The notes under the pieces: generated by a model
Database searches by the model: none
What the model was told of the DNA's origin: nothing
Seen by the model: the letters and a program-made list of their open reading frames with translations, nothing else
Translations under genes and position numbers: made by a program
In this document: positions 36,549 to 48,495 of the stretch, one piece after another
Position numbering within the stretch: position 1 is the first letter of the stretch
Layout: the number at the start of each line of letters is the position of its first letter
Source of the DNA: Inga oerstediana
Lineage: Eukaryota; Streptophyta; Magnoliopsida; Fabales; Fabaceae
DNA: 64,000 nucleotides
Direction: 5' to 3'
Assembly (NCBI GenBank): GCA_963210345.1
Contig: OY723406.1
Location: 69,933,295-69,997,294 of the forward strand

Positions 36549-39095
36549 TGTAATCCCCTCTGTAATTAATATTCAAAATACACGATTAAAATGAATTAGA
36601 GACCAATAGACAAACAAAACTTAATTTCACTCCCATCCTTAATATAGAGTTTTCACAAATACCTTTTGAATTTAATTAACCTGGTCTCATATTCACATTT
36701 CGAATATAGTCACTATGCGAAGATAAATCACATTCATTATAAATATCAGAGTGTACAACAATATTTCTCGACAATCCTAGGCTCATATCTTCGCTAATGG
36801 ATATACAGGGGATATTAACCCATTTACAAATTCCCAAATAGGGGGTTACACAATTCACACTCTAAATACATATCAAATATCCAAATACACATCCAAAATA
36901 TATACAGTTATCCCAACCAAAGTCCAATAACCAACTACCAAATCAAATATCCTTAGGGAGTCCTCCCTCCACGAGCCACCTATCCTGTCTAAATTGTTAG
37001 TAAGGGAGGGTGAGATTCAAGAGAATCTCAGCAGGATAACAGTACCAATATGCATGGAAGATAAATGTTTAATGCATGACATGCTTGCATTACATAACTC
37101 ATGCTCACACAATGACAAATCTGCAAGCTCAACATTTCGAACAACATACTTATGGCCATAGCATAAATTGAAATAGAGCTTCAATTATTCATATATGTTT
37201 CATATAATCAAGCAAAGCAATAACATGTATCAATACACTAACACAAATATCAGATATATGTAGGAGAGGTAAGTTCCCTACCATTGTTCTTTCCACGTGT
37301 GGTCTAGAACCGACTACTCACGATCATGGCGAATACCGAACCTTATACACATAATTAGGAATATAGGGTTATTTACTATCGAAGTCCTTATTTCCATAAC
37401 ACTTATATCATTCACAACCTTTAGGTGGCTACTAGGAGCCCAAACATATGCCTAAAGGGTTTGGAAAGGCTTGACCAAAGACCATCTTTCAAAACCTCAA
37501 AACATCATTTTTCAAAGGTTGGCCACGACCAACAGATGGTCAGCACTCATAGACCGTGGTCAACACTTCTAGGCCACGACCAAAGATAATTCAGAAACAT
37601 TTGGGCTGTGACTAGCCCCTATTGGACTGCGGCCAAAAGCAGGTCAGAAGGTTTTGGGTTGCGGCCAGCCCCTTAGGCCGCGGACAACCACAGACCTATA
37701 CCTTGGCTCATTTTCCAATGACAATAACTTTTGCCACATAACTCAAAATGACCAAAACTTTATATCAATGGAAAGCTTGCAATGTGAACTATAGATCTGG
37801 AAAGTTTCACATCATTTCAACATCATTAGCTATGTCAAAATACCATACAAAGCTGGTCACTTGCACATCATTTTACACTTAGCCAAAATCAGAATTTCCA
37901 GATTCTGCATAATGATTTCCAATGGTTTTAATTTCACATTAATACCATTCATACACCAATTTTCACAAGGAAACCATTGGAAACACCAAATCAATCAAAT
38001 TCACATTACATTGACATGTTTCCTCAATGGACATAACATGTCAACACAATTCACAACACAACTTTACATTGCAAACTCTTTCTATTTCAAATTCAAAACC
38101 ACTTCCAATGATACCAAAACACACTATGGCATCAAATTAACCACAATTCTCTAACCAATTCTTCCAATTAACAAATATAACAAAATCAGGGCAAATTCCA
38201 CAATCCACAAAACTTAGGTCAAAATACATCAAATCCTTACCTCTTTCTTTTCCTCAAACCAATTGTTTAATTCCTCCAACTTCAAGATTCCTCAAGCTCT
38301 TAAAACACCTTTTTTCAAAAATATAAAACCATAGAGATGAAGCTCTCATTACTATGAACAATATTAGAAAAGGGTCTTTAAGCATTAGAGGACATTATAC
38401 AAGCCAAAACCTCACCTTTCTTTTTCTCTTTCCTTCCCTAAGCTTGGCGAAAATGGAGGACAAGAGAGAGTGGAGAGAATGAAGAAGATCAGATTTTTGG
38501 GCTCAATTTACTCCCTTGGCTGACTTTTATGAAGAGAGGAGAGAGGGAAAGCTTTGATAAATTGACCAAGATCCAAGGGTCCAAAAGTGCCATGTGTCAT
38601 ACCCTTATCACATCTCTCATGAGTTCACATAGGCACACACACACACACACACATGATTACACCCTTTGATCTCTTGTACAAATCAATCCTAACCATTGAT
38701 CTTGAGGTTACCAATGAGTTTCCTCTTTGGTAACTGACCAATTGGTCGGTAACTTTACCATTTTGCCCCTGATTATGACAATTCCTTTTGAATCACCACC
38801 AAACACATTTTGTATCACATTTCCTTATGCCATACTCCCTACCCTTCCCTTATGATACATTTTAATCTTTGACACACAATTATGCTTAAATGTAGGGCTT
38901 GAGCACCAGCTACAACACATTCAACTCACAACGTATATCGTATTCTCCAAAATTCACCATTTTACTTTCTTTAATACCCCAAAGATAGAAGAATCATTAG
39001 GGAATAAATTTGGGCTTCTGCTAAACTGGGGCTTAGTAGTCCACTTATTTCAGGCTTATTCTCTAGCCTCAAATGTCAAAATTCAGGGTATTACA
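36549..39095 (-). mobile_element. Solo LTR of a Ty3/gypsy element
   Basis: A 2547-bp sequence begins TGTAATCCCC on the plus strand and ends GGGTATTACA, so on the minus strand it reads TGTAATACCC...GGGGATTACA with TG...CA ends. It is flanked by the perfect 5-bp TSD ATCTA (36544-36548 and 39096-39100). There is no internal domain or second LTR, as left by recombination between two LTRs. It contains a (CA)n run near 38633-38652 and imperfect repeats of ggccgcggccaa type at 37500-37690. Nothing in it codes convincingly. Confidence 0.88.
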
Positions 39096-39100
39096 ATCTA

Positions 39101-39540
39101 ATTGTCAAACTTACTTTGACAAGGGGTTTCTTGTATGAGGCTTGTTAGTTTATCATCTTTTGTTTTTCTTTGCATATAGTTTAGCATTTTTGCATTTAGG
39201 TAGCTTGCATAGCATTCATTGTATTCTTGTATTGTCTTTACTAGGTAGCTTCTGTGTGATGTTATTTGCTTTCAATTTGATATGATTTTGAGCTCATTTG
39301 TATGAATTCACCATGTCTCCAATTTAATTCAGAGCATATTTGCATTGTTTGCCAAGCTAATACTTTTCTTTCTTTTTCACTTGCATTTGTATTCTCTAAG
39401 ACTCTTTTTCTTAGTTTTCATAGTTTTTAGTTATATAGTTATCTTGTGATTTATTAGGAATTTATTGTACTAAATTCTTATGGCTTGATTTAATGATAAT
39501 CAAGGTTTACCTTTTCACTCACTCTTCTGCAGGAAATTTG
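39101..39540 (+). other. Leader of gypsy C after the primer-binding site
   Basis: T-rich sequence with no ORF, continuing the stretch 36520-36548 once the solo LTR is removed. It is cut at 39540 by LOG-gypsy 2. Confidence 0.55.
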
Positions 39541-41077
39541 TGTTATGAGTACAAGTGGTCTATTAGAAAGTGCAAGTATACACTATCGTAAACAAGTAAT
39601 ACAGACGTGAGTAGAGTATCGTTCCTACGAGGATTGATCACTAAGTACCAAAATGGGTAATTCTAACTCTATTTACTCGGTTGATTAGTTGTCGATTGAG
39701 AGTATGAAATAAAAGATGATTAAATATGAATGCAAATGATATGAAACAACTATGAGAAAAAGTTCTAGGGGTCAGATTTCACTTAAAAATTTTGGATTAA
39801 ATCACCTATCTATTCTAGCCCAATTTATTTTACATGATTGACAGTCGAGTTTCCCTAATTTAATTACTAGACTCTTCCAAGGTCAAGTAATTATATAATT
39901 AATTGCTAATCCAATATATTCCTATATGAATTTAAGCAATTACTTATGCATTAAGATTTATGAAACTCAGTAAGACTATATAACTCATGAATATATTCCT
40001 ATTTCATATGCAAGTCATGGTTTTAATTATAGGATCTATACAGATGCATATCCTTCCAGTCTCAACATGCATATTGAAATCATTCAAAAGATGGCCAGAA
40101 AATAAAAAGCTTTAATAATAATAATTAAAACTCAATCATGAAGGAGAAATTCAAACTAGATTTAATAAGTTAAGATTCAATCCGTCATTAGTAAGCTACG
40201 TCATCACCCTAGGAAAATAGAAATTTAGCTCATGATGAAATTAAAAACAACAATAAAATAAATTGAAAACTTCATAAACATTACAATAAACATAATTATT
40301 CAATAAATATACAACCACAAGATGCATGAAAATAGAAAAGTCTAGCCTTCCGTATATGAGGTAAAACTTTCCATGTAGGAGGCATGCAAGAAACAAATAC
40401 AATGCATGAAATTAATTATAAGATGATGATATAAGTGGAGAAGAGAAGAAACTAATGGCTATGAAATTGTTGTGTAAGTGGAGAAGAGTGGAGAGTAATA
40501 TATATAAAAATGGTTGTAAGTGAAGAAGAGAGGAGAGTAATGGATATGAATTGGTATGTCAAATGTGAAGGAGACGGTGGCTATATATAGGGAAGAATGG
40601 AGTAGGGTAGATGAAGTGGTAGATGAAGTAGTAGATAGAATGTGGTAGATGAAGTAGTAGGTGAAAAAAAAAGATGAAGTAGTAGATAGAATGTGGTAGA
40701 AAAAATACTAGGTGAAAAGGAAGATGAAGTGGTAGATGAAATGGTTGGTGGAATGGTAGATGATTCCCACTCTCAACTTCCAAGCAAAATTCGAAACCCT
40801 TGGAGATACAACTGGATTTTGGTCATAACATAAAAGTTGTAAAGCTCTTTCTTAGCTTTTTATCCAAATAAACAACGTCCCAATCTGACATCTAGAGCTC
40901 TAGATATTGCCTAAAAACTGAAAGATGGTCTAATTTAGTATTTTTCAAGAAATTATATTTTATGCCAAAATCATTATTTATTTATTAATTACACCCAAAT
41001 TTATTAAATTGAGCTCAAATATCATCCACAAAATCATCATATAAGGAAAAATAAATATGCAAATATTTTACTTATCA
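39541..41077 (-). repeat. 3' LTR of LOG-gypsy 2, with an internal minisatellite
   Basis: Plus-strand ends are tgttatgagt (39541) and ...ttttacttatca (41077). It aligns with the LTR of LOG-gypsy 1, including the shared R/U5 phrases. Near 40605-40765 it has an array based on gatgaagtagtagatagaat that is absent from the other element. The minus-strand ORF over this array is low-complexity and not a gene. Confidence 0.9.
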
Positions 41078-42350
41078 AATTCCCTCACACTTAGCTCTTG
41101 GATGTCCTCGGATAAGGAGTGACTAATTAGTGCAAACAAAATTAGAAGTGTCAAGTCATAAGCAACAATACAATTAAAAAATAAAGAGATTATAGTATTC
41201 ATGAATCGACAAAAATATAAACTGGTAATTTTATTTGAAAATGAATAAATTGAGTTTGTAATTGTGAATCATTCTCCTAATCCTCAAGTGTTTAAGGGTA
41301 AGTGTTTCGCTCTAATTCAACCGAAATAATTGCACTGCCATAGGCTTGCTAAAACTCTCAATGTCCACTACCTAATTCACATGCATAATTCAAATCAAAA
41401 GGACTTATTAAGGGTTGTAATGGGGTTAAGGTAAAAGGAATGTAAAACGTGATATGAAGGGCTAAATATAAAAATTAATAGAACAATTGAAAAATAGGTC
41501 AGCTTCTGAATAAATCTATTTCATCATAACAACCCACAATCCGAATACTAAAAAAAAATCATCTTTTTTATTCAATACTAAAGTTGATGATATATACACC
41601 CCCATACTTGTCAAAAGCCCATTTCAAAAAAATTTCAAATGCTATGCTAAACTTCCGAATTAGGTAAAAGCACTTGATATATCATTAAAGCATATGTTAA
41701 TGGGTTGAGAACAAAGAATAGTCAATTAGGCTCAAAGAGGCTTATCAACGGTATAATTGCAAGGTTGACTATTTGGCTCTGGTTAAACAAAATGAATGTC
41801 TTTATCATCTTTGAATGTGCATGTGAAATATAATCTTAACTAGATTTAAAGCAAGTTATAGAGTGACAACTTAATAGGTGAATATCACACACAAGAGAAA
41901 TAATCATTAGAGGCTCAAAATCTCATGGTTAGGGGCTTTCAAACTTAGTTCATTTAATCTCAAAATTCATCACCAATTGCAACAACCAGTTGTTCATTCA
42001 TGCTATGAAATCTCTAAATTCAATTGATCAATACTGACAACATATATACTTCTTAAGATCATTACAAATCACTTAAACATGATGATTTTTTTTACTTTTA
42101 ATTTTTTTTTAAAAATAAAAACATGCAACTAATAAAATGCGTCTCAGGAGTTAAGAATAATTCCTTACTCTGCCATTTTTTCCATACCCCATGTATCTAA
42201 TGGTTTTACAAACTAATTAAACAACAATTTTTTTCTTTTCTCCCCCAACCTAAATCTGACATGGTCCCTAATGTCTTCTAGAGCTAAGAAATTTTTTTTT
42301 AAACATAAACACACAATAAAGCAAAACCAAAATGCTAAGAGTAAAACCAA
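41078..42350 (-). other. 3' non-coding region of LOG-gypsy 2
   Basis: No gene. It corresponds to 54422-55794 of LOG-gypsy 1, including a decayed form of the hairpin near 54515 (here near 42258). Confidence 0.75.
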
Positions 42351-42364
42351 GAGATTAAGGAAAG

Positions 42365-43095
42365 TTACAACCGAAGAGTAGTATCTGGATCCTGCTTTTG
42401 ACTGCTATCTAAAGATTGCCCACTTATTTGCTTAACTAGTATATCTGGTTTAGGTTCATAAGTTTGCAATTGATCAAGCAGCTGATCAGCAGTTGGGGCA
42501 TAAATTATAGAATAGCGAGTCGCTTTAGGTATGAATCCTGTTTCCACAACATGATAAAAAAAACACAACAAATCATCATAAAAACCATTAATATTTAAGA
42601 ATACTAATGGCTTTTCGTGAAAGTTTAACTTAGTCCAATATGCGATGCTGGAAATCTCATCCAACATTTCCAAACCACCAGGTAGAGTAATGAAAGCTTG
42701 AGCATGGTATAGCATTTGTCTTATTCGTTTAGGTAAGCTCAAAACTTGTAACTCTTGTCCTAAGAAAAAGGTGTGATCTTCCAACTCCTTCACCCCTACA
42801 CTTAAACCCTTGCTTCCATTCATGGATGTAGAAATAGCAACATTTCCCCTTAGGCCTTGGATGCCCCCCGTATACAAAGTTAATCTTTCTGGCAGCCAAT
42901 GCAATTCCAAGTTCGTTTGCTGCTATGGCAAACTCTCTATTCTTGCCTGAATAAGTTTCACTAAAAATGCAAATAGATGTAAATCTACATTTTTGTGTGA
43001 TACCCTTTTACTCGTTCTTTCTCTTGGACCATTTGTGTTTACAAGTAAAGAGTGCATATTTATAAGTGAAAGAGTACATATATATAACACTAAAA
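42365..43095 (-). pseudogene. LOG: LOG-like cytokinin-activating enzyme gene, copy 2 (broken)
   Basis: This is the counterpart of the LOG copy at 53726-54421. In plants LOG releases active cytokinin bases from cytokinin nucleoside 5'-monophosphates in the cytosol. The C-terminal 181 codons (42910-42365) are open, with MNGSKGLSVGVKELEDHTFF, GQELQVLSLPKRI, AQAFITLPGGLEMLDEIS, KPLVFLNINGFYDDLLCFF and a final DTTLRL. The N-terminal part (about 43095-42911) is in other frames. A 2-base loss in the run of G at the YGGG motif shifts the frame, and another shift lies before the NELG region. The PGGxGTxxE site reads P-G-G-L-E-M-L-D-E: the last Glu is kept, but Gly-Thr is Glu-Met. No introns are seen. 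It was probably dead on or before insertion. Confidence 0.88.
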
Positions 43096-43109
43096 CAACA
43101 ATGGTTGAT

Positions 43110-44540
43110 TTTGATGGCATCGGCTTACTCATCCTTTCCCCCAAATCCTTAAATGGTTTCTTGATAAAAATTGTGGAATTTGCTTCAAAGTACCTAATCT
43201 ACTCCAAAAATTCTGGATTAGTAGATTTTGATACATCTACCATTCCCATTACTAATGGTTGATCCATACATATTTTGTTCACCATGCCTTTTGTGTAGCT
43301 GGTCAATGTATCAACTCCGTAACAGGTGTTACCTTTATTTGGAAAGGACAAAGCCTTGAAAATTTTTAAAGATACTTGATTTTCTTGAACTCATAAAGTT
43401 AACTTCCCCTATTGCACATCTATCAACGTTTTCCCACTTGTAAGAAATTGCCACCCAAGAATGATAGGAATTTCTTGGTCTTCTTCCATGTCCAGTATTA
43501 TGAAATTGGTTCGGAATATGAGTTTGTCCACCTTCACCAGAACATCTTTAAAGACACCTCTCGGATATTTTATTGATCAGTTAGCCAGAAGTAAAGAAAT
43601 TGTGGTCAGCTTCACCTCTTCAAGATAAAGTTTGTTGTACACAAAGAGAAGCATGAGGTTTACACTTGTTCTAAGGTCACAAAGTGCTCTTTCAAAGTGA
43701 CATTGACCTATGTTGCAAGGTATACAAAAGCTTCCTAGATCTGTCAGCTTTGATGGCACTTTCTTTTGGAGCATAGCACTGCACTCCTCAATAAGTGCAA
43801 CTGTTTCAAATTCCTTAAAATTACCCTTATTTGAAAGAATATCCTTCATGAATTTTGCATAACTGAGCATTTAGGCAAGTGTGTCTGCAAAAGGAATTTT
43901 GATATGTAGCTTTTTGAAAAGCTATAGAAACTTGCAAAACTCTTGTCTAACTTTTCTTTCGCTAGTCTCTGAGGATATGTAACTGGTGGTACATATGGAG
44001 GAGGATTATCTTGAAAGCTGATTCTTCCTGGTATTACATCATCCTTCTTCTGTTCTTCTCCACTTTATTTCTTTTCTCTGTCATCCTTCTTAATTATAGG
44101 ATCTTTCAATTCTTTACCACTTCTTAGTGCAACGACCTTTACATGTTCTCTTGGGTTTCTTTCAGTGTCACTTGGTAGAGTTCCTGGTTGCTTGGAATTC
44201 AGCATATTTACAATTTGACCCATATGGATCTCCAAGTTCTTTATTGAGGCATCTTGGCTTTTAAGTGTTGCATCAGTCTTAGCTATGAATTGAGCTAGTG
44301 CATCTTCCACATTTATTTTCTGCTGTGGTGGATTTGGCTGTTGAAGAATATGTTGCTGGTAGTTCCCTTATGGCTTGAATGCATTGTGATTATTCCTCCA
44401 ACTAAAGTTTGAATGATTTCGCCAACATAGATTGTAAGTGTTTGAGAATGGGTTATTCCTTTGATTTTCGAAGAAATGAGCTTGCTCTGGCATAAATGAG
44501 TGTCCTTCTTGACATTGCGTGCTCACATGAGGTCCTCCAT
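43110..44540 (-). pseudogene. gag C-terminus and protease remnant of LOG-gypsy 2
   Basis: 44310-44065 gives AKTDATLKSQDASIKNLEIH and TLPSDTERNPREHVKVVALR, the Athila gag tail. 43870-43577 gives SYAKFMKDILSNK and then the protease start ALCDLRTSVNLM, where the catalytic Asp is kept but the following Gly-Ala has become Arg-Thr. Protease downstream (about 43570-43150) is open in pieces (LDMEEDQEIPIILG). At about 43100 the frame runs straight into sequence upstream of LOG, which marks the internal deletion. Confidence 0.88.
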
Positions 44541-44560
44541 ATTGATCACAAGCTTCAGTA

Positions 44561-44790
44561 CACTACTACAAAAAGGGGTTTTAACGTCCTAATTTTGGCA
44601 CTTTTAACGTCCAAAAATGGGGGGACGTATATGTTGGGGGTGTAGTATGTTTTAAGAAAAGACGTCCCAAAAAAATGGGATGTCTAAAGTGAGACTTTAG
44701 ATGTCCTAAATGACAAATTAGGACGTCTAAAGTCCCCCGAGGATGACCTTAGACATCCCAATTCTTAATTTGGGATTTTAAAAGGTTAGA
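44561..44790. repeat. Left terminal and subterminal repeats of CACTA B2
   Basis: After the terminus, phrases such as ttttaacgtcc, ggacgtctaaagtc and gactttagatgtcc recur in both orientations. Confidence 0.85.
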
Positions 44791-45701
44791 TTTTTTTATA
44801 CCATCATTTACATTCTATATTACCCAGTGTTAACTGTCAGAAATTGATAATATTCCAGCATATTTTCTTCTATTTTTAACTATTTTTTTTTGGATTCAAA
44901 TTGAGTATAGAAAGAGTTAATAGAAGAAAATGTGCATATCAGAGTAACAAGCTAAAGTTGAAGTATAACAATATATTTGTGGGCTTTAGTTCAATGGAAA
45001 AGTTAAAATTTATGCATCCTCTCTTTTGTTGGAGGATAGAGATAAGTTTGGAAGCTTTTAAAGGATTGAAAATCAAGAGGGTGGAAGATGACAAGTCAAA
45101 ATCTAGCTAATGGGCCAAGAGGAAGTTGCTGTGTTGTTGGCTTCAGCTAACAATACATGTGCTGAAGCCAATGGACTTTCTGGACTTTCTGTGCTATATG
45201 CTTTAGCACTTGTCACTGTGCTGAAGCCAACGAGGACCAGAACTTACTGTGTCATATGCTTTAGCACACATATATGTGCCGAAGCATACGACAGACTCTG
45301 CAACTATGCGTTTTACTTACTGAAACGTATGTGGAAGGTATTTAAGCAAGGGATAGGTCGAAATTAGGTCATTCTTCAGTTTTCAAGTGTTCCTAAGAGC
45401 TGAGTGTGCTAGGGTTTTGCTTCTTTGAAGACTATTGAGCTTGGGTTGAAGTCTATAAGAGATTTTGGGCTCCAATCCTTGGTTTTTCTCATTCCTCTTC
45501 TCTTTCTTTGTTAAGTTTTTGATATGGCTGTAATTATTCTGCATAGTTGTAGCTCTTTCATGACTATGTATAGCTAAGCACCTCATTTTAGGGTTGTTTT
45601 GAACCCTTGTATGGATTAAGCACTCATTTCCCCTTTATATTTGTGATTAATGATGAGATTATGCTGATTTTACTCTTTTCTTAATGCTTCTTATTGATTG
45701 G

Positions 45702-47181
45702 TGATAAGTAAAATATTTGCATATTTATTTTCCCTTATATGATGATTTTATGGATGATATTTGAGCTTAATATAATATGTTTGGGTGTAAAATAAATAGT
45801 ATTTAAAAAATAAAGAAAAATATAAAAAAAGGTCAGTACTGTAGCGTCGGTCACTATTCATGACAAAATCACTGTATCAAGGCGTTACTGTAGCGGATGG
45901 AATCACTGTAGCACTGTAGCAACACAGAAAAAATACGTAGGTTTGCTGAAAAGTTATGTTCATGCGTTAAAAGAAGGAAAAATACTGTAGCACCTGTGGA
46001 AAAAAAAGAAGAAGCAACAGACGCACTTCGCTTGCCTATATATATGTGTGCTTCTTTGCAAAATGGAAGGAGGAGGAGAGAAGAAATATAGTGGAGATAT
46101 TCTCTTTAATAAGGAGATACTTCTCTGATAGGGAGAGATATTTTCTCTGACAGGTCTAAATAAATTGTGTTATTTTTTATTTTTAATTTTATGTATTGTA
46201 TTACTTTTTGCATGCCTCCTACATGGAAGGCTTAGTATTATATTATTTTCTGTATGCCTACTACATGGAAGGCTTAGTATTGTATTACTTTTTGCATGCT
46301 GCCTACATGGAAGGTTTTACCTCCTAAATGGACGGCTAGATTTCTCCAATTTTTTCATGTAAATTTTTGGTTGTATATTTATGTTTGAGAATTTAATATT
46401 CAAGTTTATGCAGTATTTATGAAGATTTCATTCTAGTTTTATATAATGTCAATTTATTTTGATTTTGTTTTTAATTTTATCATGAGCTAAATTTTCATTT
46501 TCCTAGGGTGATGACGTAGCTTACTAATGACGGATTGAATATTAACTCATTAAATCTAGTTTTAATTTCTCCTTCATGATTGAGTTTTAATTATTGTTCT
46601 TAATGCTTTCATTTGATTGGCCACCTTTTGAATGATTATAATATGCATGTTGAGACTGGAAGGAGATATATGTGTGTAGATCCTATAATTAAAACCATGA
46701 CTTGCATATGAAATAGGAATATATTCATATAAGTTGTGTAGTCTTATTGAGTTCCATAAATATTATTGCATAATTAATTGCTTAAATTCATATAGGAATA
46801 TATTGGAATAGCAATTAATTATAGAATTGCCTGACCTTGGAAGATGCTAGTAATTAAATTAGGGAAACTCGACTATCAATCATGTAGAATAAATTGGGCT
46901 AGAATAGATAAGTGATTCAATCCGGAATTTGTTAAGTGAAATTTAATCCCTAGGACTTTTTCTCATAGTTGTTTTCATATCATCTGCACTCATATTTAAT
47001 TATTTTTCTTTTATTTGTACTCTCAATCACCAATTTATCGATTGACTAAATAGAATTAAAATTACCCATTTTGGTACTTAGTGATCAATCCTCGTGGGAA
47101 CGATACTCTACTCACTTCTATATTACTTGATTACGACAGTGTACACTTGCACTATTTAATTGATCATCTAAACTCGTAACA
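45702..47181 (+). repeat. 5' LTR of LOG-gypsy 1
   Basis: 1480 bp, from tgataagtaaaatatttgc to aaactcgtaaca. The U3 part has repeated actgtagc phrases (45835-45930 and 45984). A TATA-like tgcctatatatatgtgtgc lies near 46033. An AATAAA lies near 46157. About three near-tandem units on the phrase tacatggaaggcttagtatt span roughly 46195-46340. It is 44 bp longer than the 3' LTR, mainly through an indel in U3. Confidence 0.95.
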
Positions 47182-47187
47182 AGTTTT

Positions 47188-47205
47188 TGGCGCCGTTGTT
47201 GGGGA
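47188..47205 (+). promoter_or_regulatory. Primer-binding site of LOG-gypsy 1 (Asp tRNA)
   Basis: TGGCGCCGTTGTTGGGGA lies six bases from the LTR edge and resembles the Athila-type site complementary to Asp-tRNA with two C-to-T changes. Confidence 0.88.
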
Positions 47206-47427
47206 TTGTTGTCATTAATATCAATACCAAGTAATTTTAATACTAATTTGGTCTTTATATTACATTTGTTTTTCTTCTTGGTGTCTTGTGTTTCTTTTCA
47301 GGCTTTTGCTTAGTGTATGACCAGATCAAAGGAGACTGAACTATTTCCTTTTGATTTGGAGATCGAAAGAACTTGCTGAAGAAATCGAAGAGTTCAGAAG
47401 CAGTCTACTTCAATCCTAAACAATCCG

Positions 47428-48495
47428 ATGGCAAATCCGGGGGGAGAAACAACAAATACCAAAACACTCCGTGACTATGCAACACCAACAGTCATAGACA
47501 CAAACTCTAGAATCAGGAGACCACCAGTAGCAGCTAACAACTTTGAAATCAAGCCGGTAATTATCCAGATGATGCAAGCAAATCAATTTGGTGGTTTACC
47601 AACAGAAGATCCTAATGCACATATAGCCAACTTCCTAGAAATCTGTGACACATTCAAGCATAATGGTGTTACTGATGATGCCATTAGACTTAGACTTTTC
47701 CCTTTCTCACTTAGGAATAAGGCTAAGAGTTGGTTACAATCGCTACCAGTGGGAAGTATAACAACATGGGAGATCATGGTGCAGAAATTTTTGGAGAAAT
47801 ACTTTCCTTCAGCAAAAACAGCTAAAATGAGGAATGAAATTGCCTCATTTACCCAGCATGAACAAGAAAGCCTCTATGAAGCATGGGAAAGATACAAGGA
47901 GTTGCTAAGGAGATGTCCTCATCATGGGTTACCAAATTGGTGGCAACTGCAAACTTTCTATAGTAGGATGACACACATCTCTAGAATTCTTGTAGATACC
48001 GCAGCTAGAGGATCTTCAATGGGAAAAAACATAGATGATGCTTACAATCTACTTGAGGAGATGGTAGCCAATGCATATCAATGGCCTTCTGAACGTAGCA
48101 ATTCAAAGAAAGTACTTGGAGTGTACGAGCTGGATGTCCTTACAACTTTATCTTCTCAAGTTGCATCTATATCCAAGTAAGTAGGATCATTGACAACCCA
48201 AGCAAATGTAATCAGCACTCCTACGGAAGCTTGTGATCAATGTGGAGGACCTCATGTGTGTACGCAATGTCAAGAAGGATACTCATTCAAGCCGGAGCAA
48301 GCTCAGTTCATCGAAAACCAAAGAAATGACCCATTCTCAAACACGTACAATCCAGGTTTGCAAAATCATCCAAACTTTAGTTGGAGGAATAATCAAAATG
48401 CATTCAAGCCGCAAGGGAACTACCAGCAGCAAGCTTTTCAACAACCAAATCCACCACAACAGAAAGTGAATTTGGAGGATGCATGGCTCAACTAA
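47428..48495 (+). pseudogene. gag of LOG-gypsy 1 (Athila type), lightly broken
   Basis: The capsid-like protein that would form the retrotransposon particle. It starts MANPGGETTNTKTLRDYATP. The retrotransposon gag domain has LFPFSLRNKAKSWLQSLPVG, TTWEIMVQKFLEKYFPSAKT and LYEAWERYKELLRRCPHHGL (about residues 90-175). After an in-frame TAA at 48178-48180 the same frame continues from 48190 with the zinc knuckle CDQCGGPHVCTQC (C-x2-C-x3-H-x4-C) and a Gln/Asn-rich stretch. It then shifts frame near 48480 into the part that begins the next entry. Athila elements usually have one continuous gag-pol frame, so the stop and the shift are lesions. Confidence 0.9.

Larger units (their letters stand above)
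39541..44560 (-). mobile_element. LOG-gypsy 2: deleted Athila-type element with LOG
   Basis: Read from high to low coordinates: gag C-terminus, protease, LOG pseudogene, 3' region, polypurine tract (41078-41093) and 3' LTR (39541-41077). Compared with LOG-gypsy 1, about 3.9 kb is missing between sequence equivalent to 49712 and 53645 (RT, RNase H, integrase and the 171-codon ORF). The 5' half (5' LTR and gag N-terminus) is absent because the sequence stops at 44560, where the CACTA B2 terminus begins in the middle of the gag zinc-knuckle region. No second TSD copy is in the window. Confidence 0.88.

Noticed and set aside
37861..38154. 97-codon ORF on the plus strand
   Set aside because: It lies inside a solo LTR and is His/Asn/Thr-rich by base composition. 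It shows no family features.
40559..40783. 74-codon ORF on the minus strand rich in His, Phe and Pro
   Set aside because: It is the translation of a minisatellite in the LTR of LOG-gypsy 2.
44901..45367. Two adjacent plus-strand ORFs (69 and 85 codons) as captured host gene exons in CACTA B2
   Set aside because: No recognisable domain. The sequence has the character of a gypsy LTR and the ORFs overlap palindromic repeats.
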